DNA of 64,000 nucleotides from Rhizobium sp. BT04 (GCF_030053135.1 NZ_CP125652.1:3156501-3220500); one strand, 5' to 3'; positions 7,945 through 16,567 are shown, counted from the stretch's first letter. The notes: generated from the letters alone by a model not told the origin. Translations and numbers: made by a program.

Positions 7945-9816
7945 TTAAAATTCTATGTCGTCGCCGGGCAGGATGTCACCTTCTTCGGATTCGGCGGCAT
8001 CAGGTGGTTTGACCTCGCCTTCCTCTTCCGGTTCGGGCGCCCGCACACGCACGTCGATGATTTTCGCGCCGGGAAAATGCGCCAGGATCGCTGCGACGTC
8101 GGGGTCCTGACGCGCGTCGATGACATGCTGTTCCCGGGTCCTGGCTTCCGCTTCGACAAGCGTCGGCTGACCCTCGTCGCGGCTGAGGCTGACGATCCAG
8201 TGGATGCCGGTCCATTCCTTCAGCTTGACGGCAAGCTCATTGAGCAGCGTCGTCGGCGCGCCCTCGGTGAGGCTGACGTCAAGCCGGCCGGGCTCGATCC
8301 GCACGGGGCGCACGAAATTGCGCACCATCGCCTTCAGCTTCGCATCGCGCTTTTCGGTGGCGAGGTTGACGATATCGCTGACCGAATTGACCCGAACGAG
8401 CGGCTTCGGTGCTTCCGCCGGTTTCGCCTCTATCCGCCCGACAGGCATCGTCTCCGGCTGGCTGCTCGGCACGGCGCGCAGCATCGCCACCGGCGCCGAA
8501 GGCTGCGGCTTGCTCGGCGCGATCTCGGGTGCCCGTGCCGCGACACTGCTTTGATAGGGGACTCGCGTGCCGCCGCCGCCATTGCCGGAAGGCGGGGAGG
8601 GCCGCTGGCTTCCATTGTCGCCGGAAAATTCGGCAAGCCGACGCGCCGCATCCTCGGGCGCCGGCAGATGCGCCGCATGCGCAAGCCGGATCAGCACCAT
8701 TTCGGCAGCACCCGCTGTGCGCGAGGAGCCCTCCGTTTCCGGAATGCCTTTCAGCAGCATCTGCCAGATGCGCGACAGCGTCGTCACCGCAACGCCCTTG
8801 GCGAATTCCGCCGCCTTGGTGCGCTCGACTTCGCTGAGCGAGGGATCGTTTGCCGCATCCGGCACATATTTCAGCCGGGTCACCAGATGGGTGAAATCGG
8901 CAAGATCGGTCAGCACCACCACCGGATTGGCGCCGGCCTCGTACTGGTTCTGGAATTCGCCGAGGGCGGCGGCGACATCGCCTTTGACGACATGCTGGAA
9001 GAGATCGACGATCCGGGCGCGGTCGGCAAGGCCGAGCATCCCTCGCACGGCTTCGGCCTGCACGGCGCCCGCGCCATGGGCGATTGCCTGGTCGAGCAGC
9101 GACAGGCCGTCGCGGGCCGAGCCTTCGGCGGCGCGCGCGATCATCGCCAGTGCGTCCGGCTCCGCCTCGATGCCTTCCTTGGCGGCGATCGTCGAAAACA
9201 GCCCGACGAGATCCGACGCGCTGATCCGGCGCAGGTCGAAGCGCTGGCAGCGCGACAGCACGGTGATCGGCACCTTGCGGATCTCGGTGGTGGCGAAGAT
9301 GAACTTCACATGCTCCGGCGGCTCTTCCAGCGTCTTCAAGAGGCCGTTGAAGGCCTGTGTCGACAGCATGTGCACTTCGTCGATGATATAGACCTTGTAG
9401 CGCGCCGAAACCGGCCGGTAGCGCACCTGCTCGATGATCTCTCTTATATCGTCGATGCCGGTATGGGAGGCGGCATCCATCTCGATCACGTCGACATGCC
9501 GGCCTTCCATGATCGCCTGGCAGTGCTCGCCGGGTATGCGCAGGTCGATCGTCGGCTTGTCGATGTCAGCCGTCTTGTAGTTCAGCGCCCGCGCCAGGAT
9601 GCGTGCCGTCGTCGTCTTGCCGACACCGCGCACGCCGGTCAGCATATAGGCCTGCGCGATGCGGCCGGTCTCGAAGGCGTTGGTCAGGGTGCGGACCATC
9701 GGCTCCTGGCCGACCATCAGGTCCGTGAAATCCTTGGGGCGGTATTTGCGAGCCAGCACTCGGTATCCGGTGCCCGTCGAGGCGGCATCTTTTGATTGTC
9801 GCTCGGTGTCGCTCAT
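7945..9816 (-). CDS. dnaX: DNA polymerase III subunits gamma/tau
   Basis: The 623-residue clamp-loader ATPase has Walker A GVRGVGKTTTAR, Walker B IIDEVHMLS, an SRC-type arginine finger (LSRCQRFDLRRI), and domain III to about residue 370. A proline-rich linker and a tau-type C-terminal domain follow, ending in an acidic tail (EEGDILPGDDIEF). Odd point: three of the four zinc-module cysteines found after Walker A in most DnaX proteins are absent, and only one Cys remains (PGEHCQAI). The SRP RNA gene lies upstream on the same strand, and ybaB follows. Confidence 0.96.
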   Translation of the reverse strand: MSDTERQSKDAASTGTGYRVLARKYRPKDFTDLMVGQEPMVRTLTNAFETGRIAQAYMLTGVRGVGKTTTARILARALNYKTADIDKPTIDLRIPGEHCQAIMEGRHVDVIEMDAASHTGIDDIREIIEQVRYRPVSARYKVYIIDEVHMLSTQAFNGLLKTLEEPPEHVKFIFATTEIRKVPITVLSRCQRFDLRRISASDLVGLFSTIAAKEGIEAEPDALAMIARAAEGSARDGLSLLDQAIAHGAGAVQAEAVRGMLGLADRARIVDLFQHVVKGDVAAALGEFQNQYEAGANPVVVLTDLADFTHLVTRLKYVPDAANDPSLSEVERTKAAEFAKGVAVTTLSRIWQMLLKGIPETEGSSRTAGAAEMVLIRLAHAAHLPAPEDAARRLAEFSGDNGSQRPSPPSGNGGGGTRVPYQSSVAARAPEIAPSKPQPSAPVAMLRAVPSSQPETMPVGRIEAKPAEAPKPLVRVNSVSDIVNLATEKRDAKLKAMVRNFVRPVRIEPGRLDVSLTEGAPTTLLNELAVKLKEWTGIHWIVSLSRDEGQPTLVEAEARTREQHVIDARQDPDVAAILAHFPGAKIIDVRVRAPEPEEEGEVKPPDAAESEEGDILPGDDIEF

Positions 9817-9863
9817 CGCCCTGCTTGTCGCCCGGGATCGTCGGGCACTTCGTGGAGAGAAGG

Positions 9864-9960
9864 TGGGAGGCTGGCACGATGACCCGTGCCGGGCTCGTTA
9901 GGGCTGCTTCCTTCCGGACCTGACCCGGTTGGCGAGTGGCTCGTCCACCACCAACCTCCC
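9864..9960 (-). ncRNA. ffs: Bacterial small SRP RNA (4.5S RNA)
   Basis: On the minus strand the segment begins GGGAGG and ends CCTCCC, which pair as the closing stem. The SRP hairpin core lies in between: GGTCAGGTCCGGAAGGAAGCAGCC, with the universally conserved GGAAG tetraloop/internal-loop sequence and the AGCAG strand that binds Ffh. Length is about 97 nucleotides. Location upstream of dnaX is common in alphaproteobacteria. The RNA forms the signal recognition particle with Ffh for membrane protein targeting. Ends are accurate to a few bases. Confidence 0.95.
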
Positions 9961-10048
9961 GGATGCACATATCGGCAATATCGTCATCAAAAGCAAGCCA
10001 ACATGCAAAAAAACTGCTAGTCGTAGGAAAACATGAGGAGAATGCCCT

Positions 10049-10459
10049 TTGAAAGGTTTCGCGCTCGACCCCCGGCTGGAAAACGACAGCACCAGCATCA
10101 TGGTCACCGGCCTCTGTGATCTGAGATTGTCGAGGGATGCCCGCTGGCCCTGGCTCATTCTCGTGCCGCGCCGGGCCGATATCACCGAAATCTTCGAGCT
10201 GACACCGCTCGACCAGGTGCTGCTCGCCTTCGAGACGGAGCTGGTCTCCAAAGCCCTGAAGGACATCACCGGCGCGACAAAAATCAATGTCGGGGCTCTT
10301 GGCAATATCGTCCGTCAGCTTCATGTTCATGTCATTGCCCGCTTCGAAGGCGATGCCAACTGGCCGGGTCCCGTCTGGGGCTTCGGGTGCGCAGAGCCCT
10401 ACGAAGACGGAAAGAGAGACGAATTCATAGCGAAGCTGCGGGAAGCCCTTTCATCATGA
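10049..10459 (+). CDS. HIT domain protein
   Basis: The 136-residue protein carries the histidine-triad-like motif QLHVHVIARFEGD (HVHV plus flanking hydrophobic residues). N-terminal sequences (WPWLILVPRR) typical of the alphaproteobacterial HIT subfamily mark it as a likely nucleotidyl hydrolase or transferase. Start: AGGAG at 10036-10040 sits eight bases before a TTG at 10049, while nearby ATGs are out of frame, so TTG initiation is preferred. Its stop overlaps the start of the Nudix gene (ATGA), indicating a two-gene operon. The precise substrate is unknown. Confidence 0.85.
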   Translation: MKGFALDPRLENDSTSIMVTGLCDLRLSRDARWPWLILVPRRADITEIFELTPLDQVLLAFETELVSKALKDITGATKINVGALGNIVRQLHVHVIARFEGDANWPGPVWGFGCAEPYEDGKRDEFIAKLREALSS

Positions 10460-11415
10460 GTCATTCGCTTTTCGATTCGGATGTGCCGCATCCCGAACCC
10501 AGCAATCTCACGGCCTTTGCCGCCAATGACCTCAATCGCGATTCCGAGCATCGCGACGAACGCTCCGTCGAAAAGGCGCTGGCCAAGGACGGCACCCATA
10601 TCTTCGCCTTCGCCGGGGATAAGCTGGTGCTGAAGCATGACGGCCAGGTGCTCGACCCACTTTTCGCCCGTTACGAGCTCAAGGAATTGCAGCCGGATTG
10701 GGACGAGACCGTGCTTCTCGGTTACCGCAAATCCGGCGAGCCGCGGCTTGCCGTTCCCGTCGGCATCGGCGTCGATGATCTCACCAGCCAATACAAGCCT
10801 TCCGACGGTCGCACCCTGTTTCGCGAAATGCTGATCGACGAGGTGCTGCTCGGCGAATTCGCCCAGGCCGCGAGCCTCATCCGCTGGAATGGCGACAACC
10901 GCTTCTGCGGCCGCTGCGGCTCGGCAATGGAGATCCATATCGGCGGCTACAAGCGTGTCTGCGCCGCCTGCGAACACATGATCTTCCCCCGCACCGACCC
11001 GGTCGTCATCATGTTGACGATCGATGAGAGCCGCGACCTCTGCCTGCTTGGCCGCAGCCCGCATTTCGCGCCCGGCATGTATTCCTGCCTTGCCGGCTTC
11101 GTCGAGCCCGGTGAGACCATCGAGAATGCCGTACGCCGGGAAACGCTGGAGGAATCCGGCATCCGCACCGGCCGCATCCGCTATCACGCCTCGCAGCCCT
11201 GGCCGATGCCGCATTCGCTGATGATCGGCTGTTACGCCGAGGCCAAGTCCACCGAAATCAGCCGCGACGAGACGGAACTGGAGGATTGCCGCTGGTTCAC
11301 CCGCGAGGAAACCATCGAAATGCTGGAACGTCCGAGCGCGACAGGCAAGGCCTCGCCGCCGAAAGGGGCGATCGCCCACCGCCTGATGCGCGACTGGGTG
11401 GAGTGGAAGCGGTAG
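10456..11415 (+). CDS. nudC: NADH pyrophosphatase (NudC-like Nudix hydrolase)
   Basis: The 319-residue protein shows the three-part NudC layout: an N-terminal domain to about residue 140, a zinc ribbon (CGRCG ... CAAC, about 155-175), and a C-terminal Nudix domain with the full box GFVEPGETIENAVRRETLEE. The NudC-specific tail SQPWPMPHSLM (SQPWPFPxS family signature) identifies NADH/NAD or NAD-capped RNA hydrolysis as the likely activity. It overlaps the HIT gene by four bases and is followed four bases later by a WYL regulator. Confidence 0.93.
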   Translation: MSHSLFDSDVPHPEPSNLTAFAANDLNRDSEHRDERSVEKALAKDGTHIFAFAGDKLVLKHDGQVLDPLFARYELKELQPDWDETVLLGYRKSGEPRLAVPVGIGVDDLTSQYKPSDGRTLFREMLIDEVLLGEFAQAASLIRWNGDNRFCGRCGSAMEIHIGGYKRVCAACEHMIFPRTDPVVIMLTIDESRDLCLLGRSPHFAPGMYSCLAGFVEPGETIENAVRRETLEESGIRTGRIRYHASQPWPMPHSLMIGCYAEAKSTEISRDETELEDCRWFTREETIEMLERPSATGKASPPKGAIAHRLMRDWVEWKR

Positions 11416-11419
11416 CGCC

Positions 11420-12115
11420 ATGCCGGTCGCGCGCTCGGAACGGCTGCTGACGCTGCTTCAGGCGCTTCGGCGTTATCGGCGGCCGGTGACCGGCAACGTG
11501 CTTGCTGAGGAGACCGGCGTCAGCCTGCGCACGCTCTATCGCGATATCGCCAGCTTGCAGGCCCAAGGCGCGATGATCGAAGGCGAAGCCGGCATCGGCT
11601 ATGTGCTGAAGCCAGGCTTCATGCTGCCGCCGATGATGTTTTCCGAAGAAGAGCTGGAGGCGCTGGTGCTCGGCTCGCGCTGGGTCGCCCGCGCCGCCGA
11701 GCCGCGCCTTGCCGGCGCCGGCGCCGATGCGCTGGCCAAGATTGCCGCCGTGCTGCCGGCCGATATGCGCGAGATGATCGATTCGGCAGCCCTTTTCGTC
11801 GGCCCCAAACGCCGGGACGAGGACAAGGCTGACGTTTCGGCGATCCGCAAGGCGATCCGCCTCGAACGTATCCTCGAACTGCATTATGGCGACGAGCAGG
11901 GCCGCATCTCCCGGCGCCGCGTCTGGCCCTTCGCGCTCGGTTATTTCGAGCATGTGCGCGTCCTCATGGCCTGGTGCGAACTGCGCCAGGATTTTCGCCA
12001 TTTCCGTACCGACCGCATCATCGACATGGCCCTGCATGAGGTGCGTTATCCCCGCCGCCGCACCGTGCTCCTCAAGGAATGGCGCGAGACGCAGGACGTG
12101 CCGGTCGAGAACTAA
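11420..12115 (+). CDS. YafY-type transcriptional regulator (HTH_11 plus WYL domain)
   Basis: The 231-residue protein has an N-terminal winged helix (RSERLLTLLQALRRYRRPVT; recognition helix TGVSLRTLYRDIASLQ) and a C-terminal WYL domain that senses small ligands. The WYL signature is degenerate (residues RVWPFALGYFEHVRVLMAWC). Two near-identical 23-bp palindromes start immediately after its stop (12118) and again before the VOC gene (12588), so it probably controls itself or its neighbours through these sites. The start is four bases after nudC. Confidence 0.85.
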   Translation: MPVARSERLLTLLQALRRYRRPVTGNVLAEETGVSLRTLYRDIASLQAQGAMIEGEAGIGYVLKPGFMLPPMMFSEEELEALVLGSRWVARAAEPRLAGAGADALAKIAAVLPADMREMIDSAALFVGPKRRDEDKADVSAIRKAIRLERILELHYGDEQGRISRRRVWPFALGYFEHVRVLMAWCELRQDFRHFRTDRIIDMALHEVRYPRRRTVLLKEWRETQDVPVEN

Positions 12116-12117
12116 CA

Positions 12118-12140
12118 CTGCTGCCAGAAACTGTCAGCAG
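12118..12140. promoter_or_regulatory. 23-bp palindrome, candidate operator (copy 1)
   Basis: CTGCTGCCA-gaaac-TGTCAGCAG: the two arms match at 8 of 9 positions. A second copy with a different spacer lies at 12588-12610. The site lies between the WYL regulator stop and the DUF1127 gene. Confidence 0.6.
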
Positions 12141-12166
12141 TTGGGGTTATTGTCAGTACCAATCCA

Positions 12167-12210
12167 CTACAGCGCCGCGCGTCTTCGGACGCGCAAAGGA
12201 CGCTGTAGCA
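12167..12210. repeat. RIME-like palindrome, half element
   Basis: CTACAGCGCCGCGCGTC and its inverted partner GACGCGCAAAGGACGCTGTAG form one long hairpin. The same arm recurs in the elements at 16441, 31361, 37431 and 49299, where it is joined to a second palindrome. Here only this half is present. It resembles the Rhizobium-specific intergenic mosaic element. Confidence 0.75.
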
Positions 12211-12258
12211 GCTGGGTTCCGCGCATCGTGCCGATGCGCTAGGGAAGGAGTACTGATC

Positions 12259-12519
12259 ATGGTAACGCCTCCAACCATTCATCTGACCAACGACCGTTTT
12301 ACGGCCGAGTCCTTTGCCGATGTCATTTCGGCCGAAACGTTTGCCGATGTCCGCCAGTCGGCGCGCTCCGGCCTGCTGTGTCTGGTCATGAATATTTTCC
12401 GGTTTTCCAGTGGAAACCGCACCAGCCTCGACCTTGAGGCGCTGCCGGATTGCCGCAAGCGCGATCTCGGCTTCATCGATGGACGTAAGCCGCGCCACGA
12501 GGACCATCCCTCGCTTTAG
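12259..12519 (+). CDS. Small DUF1127 domain protein
   Basis: The 86-residue protein has a C-terminal DUF1127-like helix, SLDLEALPDCRKRDLGFIDG, with the Arg/Asp-rich end LPDxxxRDLGF seen in rhizobial DUF1127 proteins. The N-terminal 45 residues are not recognised. Small DUF1127 proteins such as CcaF1 of Rhodobacter bind RNA and affect sRNA turnover, but whether this one does is unknown. Start ATG at 12259 is preceded by AGGGAAGGAG. It sits between the two candidate WYL-regulator palindromes and is followed by a terminator. Confidence 0.7.
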   Translation: MVTPPTIHLTNDRFTAESFADVISAETFADVRQSARSGLLCLVMNIFRFSSGNRTSLDLEALPDCRKRDLGFIDGRKPRHEDHPSL

Positions 12520-12557
12520 GTCGCCCATCCCCATCAACATTTACCCGGCGAGAACCG

Positions 12558-12584
12558 GGCGTTGCGATCGCAACGCCCTTCCGT
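12558..12584 (+). terminator. Perfect 22-bp palindrome after the DUF1127 gene, probable terminator
   Basis: GGGCGTTGCGATCGCAACGCCC (12558-12579) is a perfect palindrome that folds into a hairpin 40 bases after the stop. It is followed by only a weak T run, so termination would be modest. Confidence 0.5.
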
Positions 12585-12587
12585 GCC

Positions 12588-12610
12588 CTGCTGCCAATAA
12601 TTGTCAGCAG
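12588..12610. promoter_or_regulatory. 23-bp palindrome, candidate operator (copy 2)
   Basis: CTGCTGCCA-ataat-TGTCAGCAG has arms identical to the copy at 12118 and a different 5-bp spacer. It lies 45 bases before the VOC gene start, where it would overlap that gene's promoter. Confidence 0.65.
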
Positions 12611-12654
12611 ACGATCTCGCGCCCGTTCCATTTTACAGCAACCGGAGAACCGAA

Positions 12655-13023
12655 ATGACCAGCCCCAATCTCATCATTCTGTACGTCAAGGATCCGGGCG
12701 AAAGCGCCAGCTTCTACCGCAACCTCTTGAACCGCGAGCCGGCCGTGGAAGCGCCGAATTTCGTCGCCTTCCCGCTCGATGGCGGCTTCACACTCGGCCT
12801 CTGGCGGCGCAGCAAGGTCGAGCCGCAGCCGTCGGCCATCGGCAATCGCGGCGAAGTGGCCTTCATGGTCGCGGGAGAAAATGCTGTTGCCAACCACTAT
12901 AAGGACTGGCGACAGCGCGGCCTGCCGATCGCCCAGGAACTGACCGAACTGGACTTCGGCCCGACCTTCGTCGTGCTCGATCCCGATGGTCATCGCCTTC
13001 GCGTCTGTGAGCCGGATAAATAA
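12655..13023 (+). CDS. VOC family (glyoxalase/bleomycin-resistance fold) protein
   Basis: The 122-residue protein has two beta-alpha-beta-beta-beta modules: LIILYVKDPGESASFYRNLL at the start and GPTFVVLDPDGHRLRVCEPDK at the end, which is the classic VOC closing strand. It resembles phenazine-antibiotic-resistance (EhpR-type) proteins more than lactoylglutathione lyases. Metal ligands are not obvious, so binding rather than catalysis is possible. The start ATG has GGAG before it. It is likely regulated by the WYL regulator through the upstream palindrome. Confidence 0.85.
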   Translation: MTSPNLIILYVKDPGESASFYRNLLNREPAVEAPNFVAFPLDGGFTLGLWRRSKVEPQPSAIGNRGEVAFMVAGENAVANHYKDWRQRGLPIAQELTELDFGPTFVVLDPDGHRLRVCEPDK

Positions 13024-13044
13024 TGGCTGAATGACAAGGCCTGC

Positions 13045-13899
13045 TTAAAGCAGGCCTCGCATCGCATGCCCCTTGTAGACACCGAGGATGCGGACTTTCT
13101 CGGAGAAGAACCGCAGTTCCTCCAAAGCCCGGCGCACGTTCGGATCGTTCGGATGGCCTTCGATATCGGCGTAGAACTGCGTCGCCACGAATTTTCCGCC
13201 GAGCTGATAGCTCTCGAGCTTCGTCATGTTGATGTTGTTGGTGGCGAAGCCGCCGAGCGCCTTGTAGAGCGCGGCCGGAATGTTGCGGACGTTGAAGACG
13301 AAGGTGGTGACGACCTTTTCTTCCGCCGAATTCCGCTGCGCCCATTCCTCGTCGCGGGAAAGCACGACGAAACGGGTGACGTTGTTTTCGGTATCCTCGA
13401 CATTTTCCGCGACGATCTCGAGCCCGTAAAGATCGGCGGCAAGACGCGGCGCCAAGGCGGCCATCGAGCGGTCGCCGGTTTCCTTCACCAGCTTTGCCGC
13501 GCCTGCCGTATCGCCTGCGATGACAGGCTTCCAGCCATTGGCGCGAACGATCTTGCGGCACTGGCCGAGCGCGTGGATATGGCTGTGAACCGTGCGGATC
13601 TCGTCCTTGGTCACCCCCGGCAGCACCATCAGCTGGAAACGGATCGGCATGAAATATTCGCCAATGATGTGCAGCCGCGAGTCCGGCAGCAGATGATGGA
13701 TGTCGGCGACGCGCCCGGCGATCGTGTTCTCGATCGGGATCATCGCGATATCGGCATCACCGTTGTCGACCGCCGTGAACGCATCCTCGAAGGTCTGGCA
13801 GGGCAGCGGCTCCATGGTCGGAAACATGTCGCGGCTGGCCATGTCGGAATTGGCGCCGAATTCGCCCTGGAAGGCGATCCTGTTGGTCTTGATGTTCAT
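13045..13899 (-). CDS. pheA: Prephenate dehydratase
   Basis: This enzyme converts prephenate to phenylpyruvate in phenylalanine synthesis. The 284-residue monofunctional form begins NRIAFQGEFGANSDMA. The PDT domain shows the motifs PIENTIAGRVADIHHLL and GDTAGAAKLV. A C-terminal ACT domain (TTFVFNVRNIPAALYKALGGF, then LESYQLGGKFVATQFYADIEG) provides the phenylalanine-binding regulatory site. The start at 13899 is where family similarity begins. It follows kdsB by ten bases in the same operon. Confidence 0.96.
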   Translation of the reverse strand: MNIKTNRIAFQGEFGANSDMASRDMFPTMEPLPCQTFEDAFTAVDNGDADIAMIPIENTIAGRVADIHHLLPDSRLHIIGEYFMPIRFQLMVLPGVTKDEIRTVHSHIHALGQCRKIVRANGWKPVIAGDTAGAAKLVKETGDRSMAALAPRLAADLYGLEIVAENVEDTENNVTRFVVLSRDEEWAQRNSAEEKVVTTFVFNVRNIPAALYKALGGFATNNINMTKLESYQLGGKFVATQFYADIEGHPNDPNVRRALEELRFFSEKVRILGVYKGHAMRGLL

Positions 13900-13909
13900 G
13901 ATGGTTCCG

Positions 13910-14665
13910 TCAGTTCGACTTTGCGGAGAGGATGCGCCGCGCTTTTTCGAGGTCGGCCGGAGTATCGACACCGAGCGGAACCGTGTCAACGATCTCGGCG
14001 TCGATGCGCATGCCGGCCTCCAGCGCCCTGAGCTGCTCCAGCGATTCGCGCCGTTCGAGCGTCGAAGGCCCGAGCGAGACGAAGCGTTCCAGTGCTGTGC
14101 GGCGATAGGCATAAAGGCCGATATGGTGATAGAGCGGCCCCGCGCCGTAGGGTACCGTCGCGCGCGTGAAGTAAAGTGCGTGCAGTCGGGTATCGGAGAC
14201 GGGCGAACCGACAATCTTGACGATGTGCGGCGCGGTTTTATCCGCTTCATTGTCGATGACGGTCGTCAGCGTGCCGATATCGACCGCCTCGTTTTCCAGA
14301 GGGCGCAACGCTGCGCGCACGGTTTCCGGTTCGATCGTCGGCAGATCGCCCTGGACGTTGACGATGAATTTCGCTTTCCCGTCCGGGTCGACTTTCGTCA
14401 GCGCTTCGAAGATCCGATCGGAACCCGACTGATGATCACTGCTGGTCATGACGACTTCGAAGCCGGCAGCAGAAACGGCATCGAACACTCTGATGTCGTC
14501 GACGGCGACGACGACGCGGCCGATGGCTGCTTCCCTGGCGCGCATCGCCACCTGAACGATCATCGGCAGACCGCAAATATCGGCCAGCGGCTTGCCCGGA
14601 AGGCGGGTTGAGGCCATACGCGCCGGGATCAGCACGAGCGCACCGTCTAAATTTGAATCACTCAT
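13910..14665 (-). CDS. kdsB: 3-deoxy-manno-octulosonate cytidylyltransferase (CMP-KDO synthetase)
   Basis: The enzyme activates KDO for lipid A core assembly. The 251-residue protein carries the nucleotide-binding start [48 protein letters not shown] and [12 protein letters not shown], all diagnostic of KdsB, plus [10 protein letters not shown]. It is the first gene of a kdsB-pheA pair and diverges from cycM. Confidence 0.96.
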   Translation of the reverse strand: MSDSNLDGALVLIPARMASTRLPGKPLADICGLPMIVQVAMRAREAAIGRVVVAVDDIRVFDAVSAAGFEVVMTSSDHQSGSDRIFEALTKVDPDGKAKFIVNVQGDLPTIEPETVRAALRPLENEAVDIGTLTTVIDNEADKTAPHIVKIVGSPVSDTRLHALYFTRATVPYGAGPLYHHIGLYAYRRTALERFVSLGPSTLERRESLEQLRALEAGMRIDAEIVDTVPLGVDTPADLEKARRILSAKSN

Positions 14666-14819
14666 TGTTCGGGCCTTCTATTCCGGGCTGAAAAGTGTCA
14701 AAAAGTCTCACGCACAAGACCATTTAGACAGTTGCAACGATCAACCAAAAGACATAGGTTCCGCGCGATTTCAAGATGGTCCGGTTTATGGTCTGCCGGC
14801 TGCAAGGGGAGCATTGCAG

Positions 14820-15386
14820 ATGAATTCATACGTCAATACGGCCGTGGGGGCGCTGCTCGGAACGATTTTCGTTCTGATGTCAGTCTCCATCGCGTCCGAG
14901 GGGATCTTCCATTCCGAAGCGCCGGAAAAGGAAGGTTTCGCGATCGTTGCCGAAGAGGCGCCCGCCGCCGGTGGTGAGGCTGCGCCTGCCGCCGCTGCCG
15001 TTCCGATCGCGCAATTGCTCGCTTCTGCCGATGCCAAGGCCGGTGAAACGGTCTTCAAGAAGTGTCAGGCCTGTCATGACGGCACCAAAGGGGGACCGAA
15101 CAAGGTCGGTCCCAACCTCTTTGGTGTCGTAGATCGCCCGATCGCTTCGCATGAGGGCTTCGCCTATTCCGCTGCCATGAAGGATTTCTCCAAGGGCAGC
15201 AGCGAGAAGTGGACCTTCGAATTCCTCAACAAGTTCTTGTTGGCGCCGAAGAAGGACGTTCCCGGCACGGCCATGGGCTTCGCTGGTTTGGCGAAGGATC
15301 AGGACCGCGCCAACGTCATCCTCTACCTGCACACGCTGGCCGATTCGCCGGTGCCGTTGCCGGACCCGAAAACCGCGACGCAGTGA
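14820..15386 (+). CDS. cycM: Membrane-anchored cytochrome c (CycM-like c552)
   Basis: The 188-residue protein has an uncleaved N-terminal membrane anchor (residues 8-26). A short Ala/Pro-rich linker joins it to a class I c-type cytochrome domain with the heme site CQACH (about residue 80) and the Met ligand in [10 protein letters not shown]. CycM homologues carry electrons from the bc1 complex to aa3 oxidase in rhizobia. The ATG at 14820 is preceded by AGGGGAG eight bases away. A strong terminator follows. Confidence 0.92.
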   Translation: MNSYVNTAVGALLGTIFVLMSVSIASEGIFHSEAPEKEGFAIVAEEAPAAGGEAAPAAAAVPIAQLLASADAKAGETVFKKCQACHDGTKGGPNKVGPNLFGVVDRPIASHEGFAYSAAMKDFSKGSSEKWTFEFLNKFLLAPKKDVPGTAMGFAGLAKDQDRANVILYLHTLADSPVPLPDPKTATQ

Positions 15387-15407
15387 TGCGCCAGCACAAA
15401 CGCATTA

Positions 15408-15437
15408 CAAAAGCCCGGCCGCAAGCCGGGCTTTTTG
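15408..15437. terminator. Bidirectional intrinsic terminator between cycM and the AEC gene
   Basis: AAAAGCCCGGC-cgcaa-GCCGGGCTTTTT is an 11-bp stem with a T run on one side and an A run on the other, so it can serve both converging genes. Confidence 0.85.
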
Positions 15438-15453
15438 TTGTGCGGAGAGGTTT

Positions 15454-16401
15454 TCAGGCACCGAGGAAATAGGCCCAGAGCGAAACTGTGATGGCGCCGA
15501 GCGCTGTCGTCACGGTGATCGTCGAGGCGGCGAGGCTGTGACCGACGCCGAAGCGGTTGGCGATCAGCCAGGCGTTGACGCCCGTCGGTACCGAGGAGGT
15601 CAGCACGATCGCCGCCGTCCATTCGGGGCTGAGACCGAGGAGATGGCTCGCCGCCCACACGCAGCCGGGCAGCAGCAGCAGCTTGCATGTCGAGGTGACG
15701 CTGGCGATGCCGACATTGCCGGAGACGCCGTATTTCTCCAGCGCCATGCCGAGCGAGATCAGCGCCGCCGGCCCGGCAATGCCGGCAATCTGCCCGACGA
15801 CCGATGCCACCGCCGTCGGCATGGTGAGACCGGAAAGATGCACGGCCATGCCGGCCGCAAGCCCGATCACCAGCGGATTGCGTACGAGATTGATGGCGAT
15901 CTGGCGCAGCACGAACACCATGCTGCGGTCGCTTTTGCCGGCGATCTTGCGTTCGGCATGCTCCATCAGAACCGTGCCCGCGACCATCATCACAGGCAGA
16001 TGCACGGCGAGCAGGATCGACAGCGCCACCAGCCCCTCGTCGCCGATGGTGCGCTCGACCAGCGGCAGTCCGATGAAGACATTGTTGGCGAAGGCCGAGG
16101 AAACGCCGGCCAGCACGCCGATCCGTTCGTCGCGGTTAAAGAGGCGGGTGGCGGCGAGATGGCCGGCCGTCCAGGTGATGGCGACGCCTGAGAAATAGAC
16201 GATCCACAGCCGGAAGGGCGAGGCGCCATGAAAATCCGCCTCGGCGATGGTGCGGAAGAGCAGCAGCGGCACGGCGATCTTGAAGACGAATTCGCCGAGC
16301 GCATCGCCGACATTCGATGCCATCAAGCCGCTGCGGACGATCACCCAGCCGATGAGAATCAGGAGGAAGATGGGAAGGACGTCGAGAATGATGGCTGACA
16401 T
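15454..16401 (-). CDS. AEC (auxin efflux carrier) family transporter
   Basis: The 315-residue protein is almost entirely hydrophobic with about ten predicted membrane helices. It has AEC features such as FVFKIAVPLLLFRTIAEAD near helix 2, GIAGPAALISLGMALEKYG in the middle, and the C-terminal SSVPTGVNAWLIANRFG. Bacterial members move small carboxylates such as malate or malonate, but the substrate here is unknown. The start at 16401 fits the first helix, and an upstream start at 16434 would add 11 unlikely residues. Confidence 0.85.
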   Translation of the reverse strand: MSAIILDVLPIFLLILIGWVIVRSGLMASNVGDALGEFVFKIAVPLLLFRTIAEADFHGASPFRLWIVYFSGVAITWTAGHLAATRLFNRDERIGVLAGVSSAFANNVFIGLPLVERTIGDEGLVALSILLAVHLPVMMVAGTVLMEHAERKIAGKSDRSMVFVLRQIAINLVRNPLVIGLAAGMAVHLSGLTMPTAVASVVGQIAGIAGPAALISLGMALEKYGVSGNVGIASVTSTCKLLLLPGCVWAASHLLGLSPEWTAAIVLTSSVPTGVNAWLIANRFGVGHSLAASTITVTTALGAITVSLWAYFLGA

Positions 16402-16440
16402 GAGGGAGGTTGCTCTGCGCGGGGGAGTATCCAACCTCTA

Positions 16441-16547
16441 CTGCATAATTCTCTAAATCGGAATCGATTTAGAGAGAAAATTACGCAGCACTTCAAAGTG
16501 CTGCAGCGCTCCCTGCGCTTCTGAGAAGACGCGCGGCGCTGCGGCAG
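16441..16547. repeat. RIME-like intergenic mosaic element, full length
   Basis: There are two palindromes in tandem. The first is CTGCATAATTCTCTAAATCG / CGATTTAGAGAGAAAATTACGCAG. The short arm CACTTCAAAGTG follows, then CTGCAGCGC ... GCGCGGCGCTGCGGCAG. The same modules recur at 31361 and, in inverted orientation, at 49299. Length of about 107 bp matches RIME1. Confidence 0.8.
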
Positions 16548-16567
16548 CAAACCGCTTGGGTAAAGAA

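Noticed and set aside
8077..9795. 572-codon open frame opposite dnaX
   Set aside because: It lies wholly antisense to dnaX, has no recognisable domain, and its composition (His, Arg, Asp, Gly rich) is what high-GC antisense frames give.
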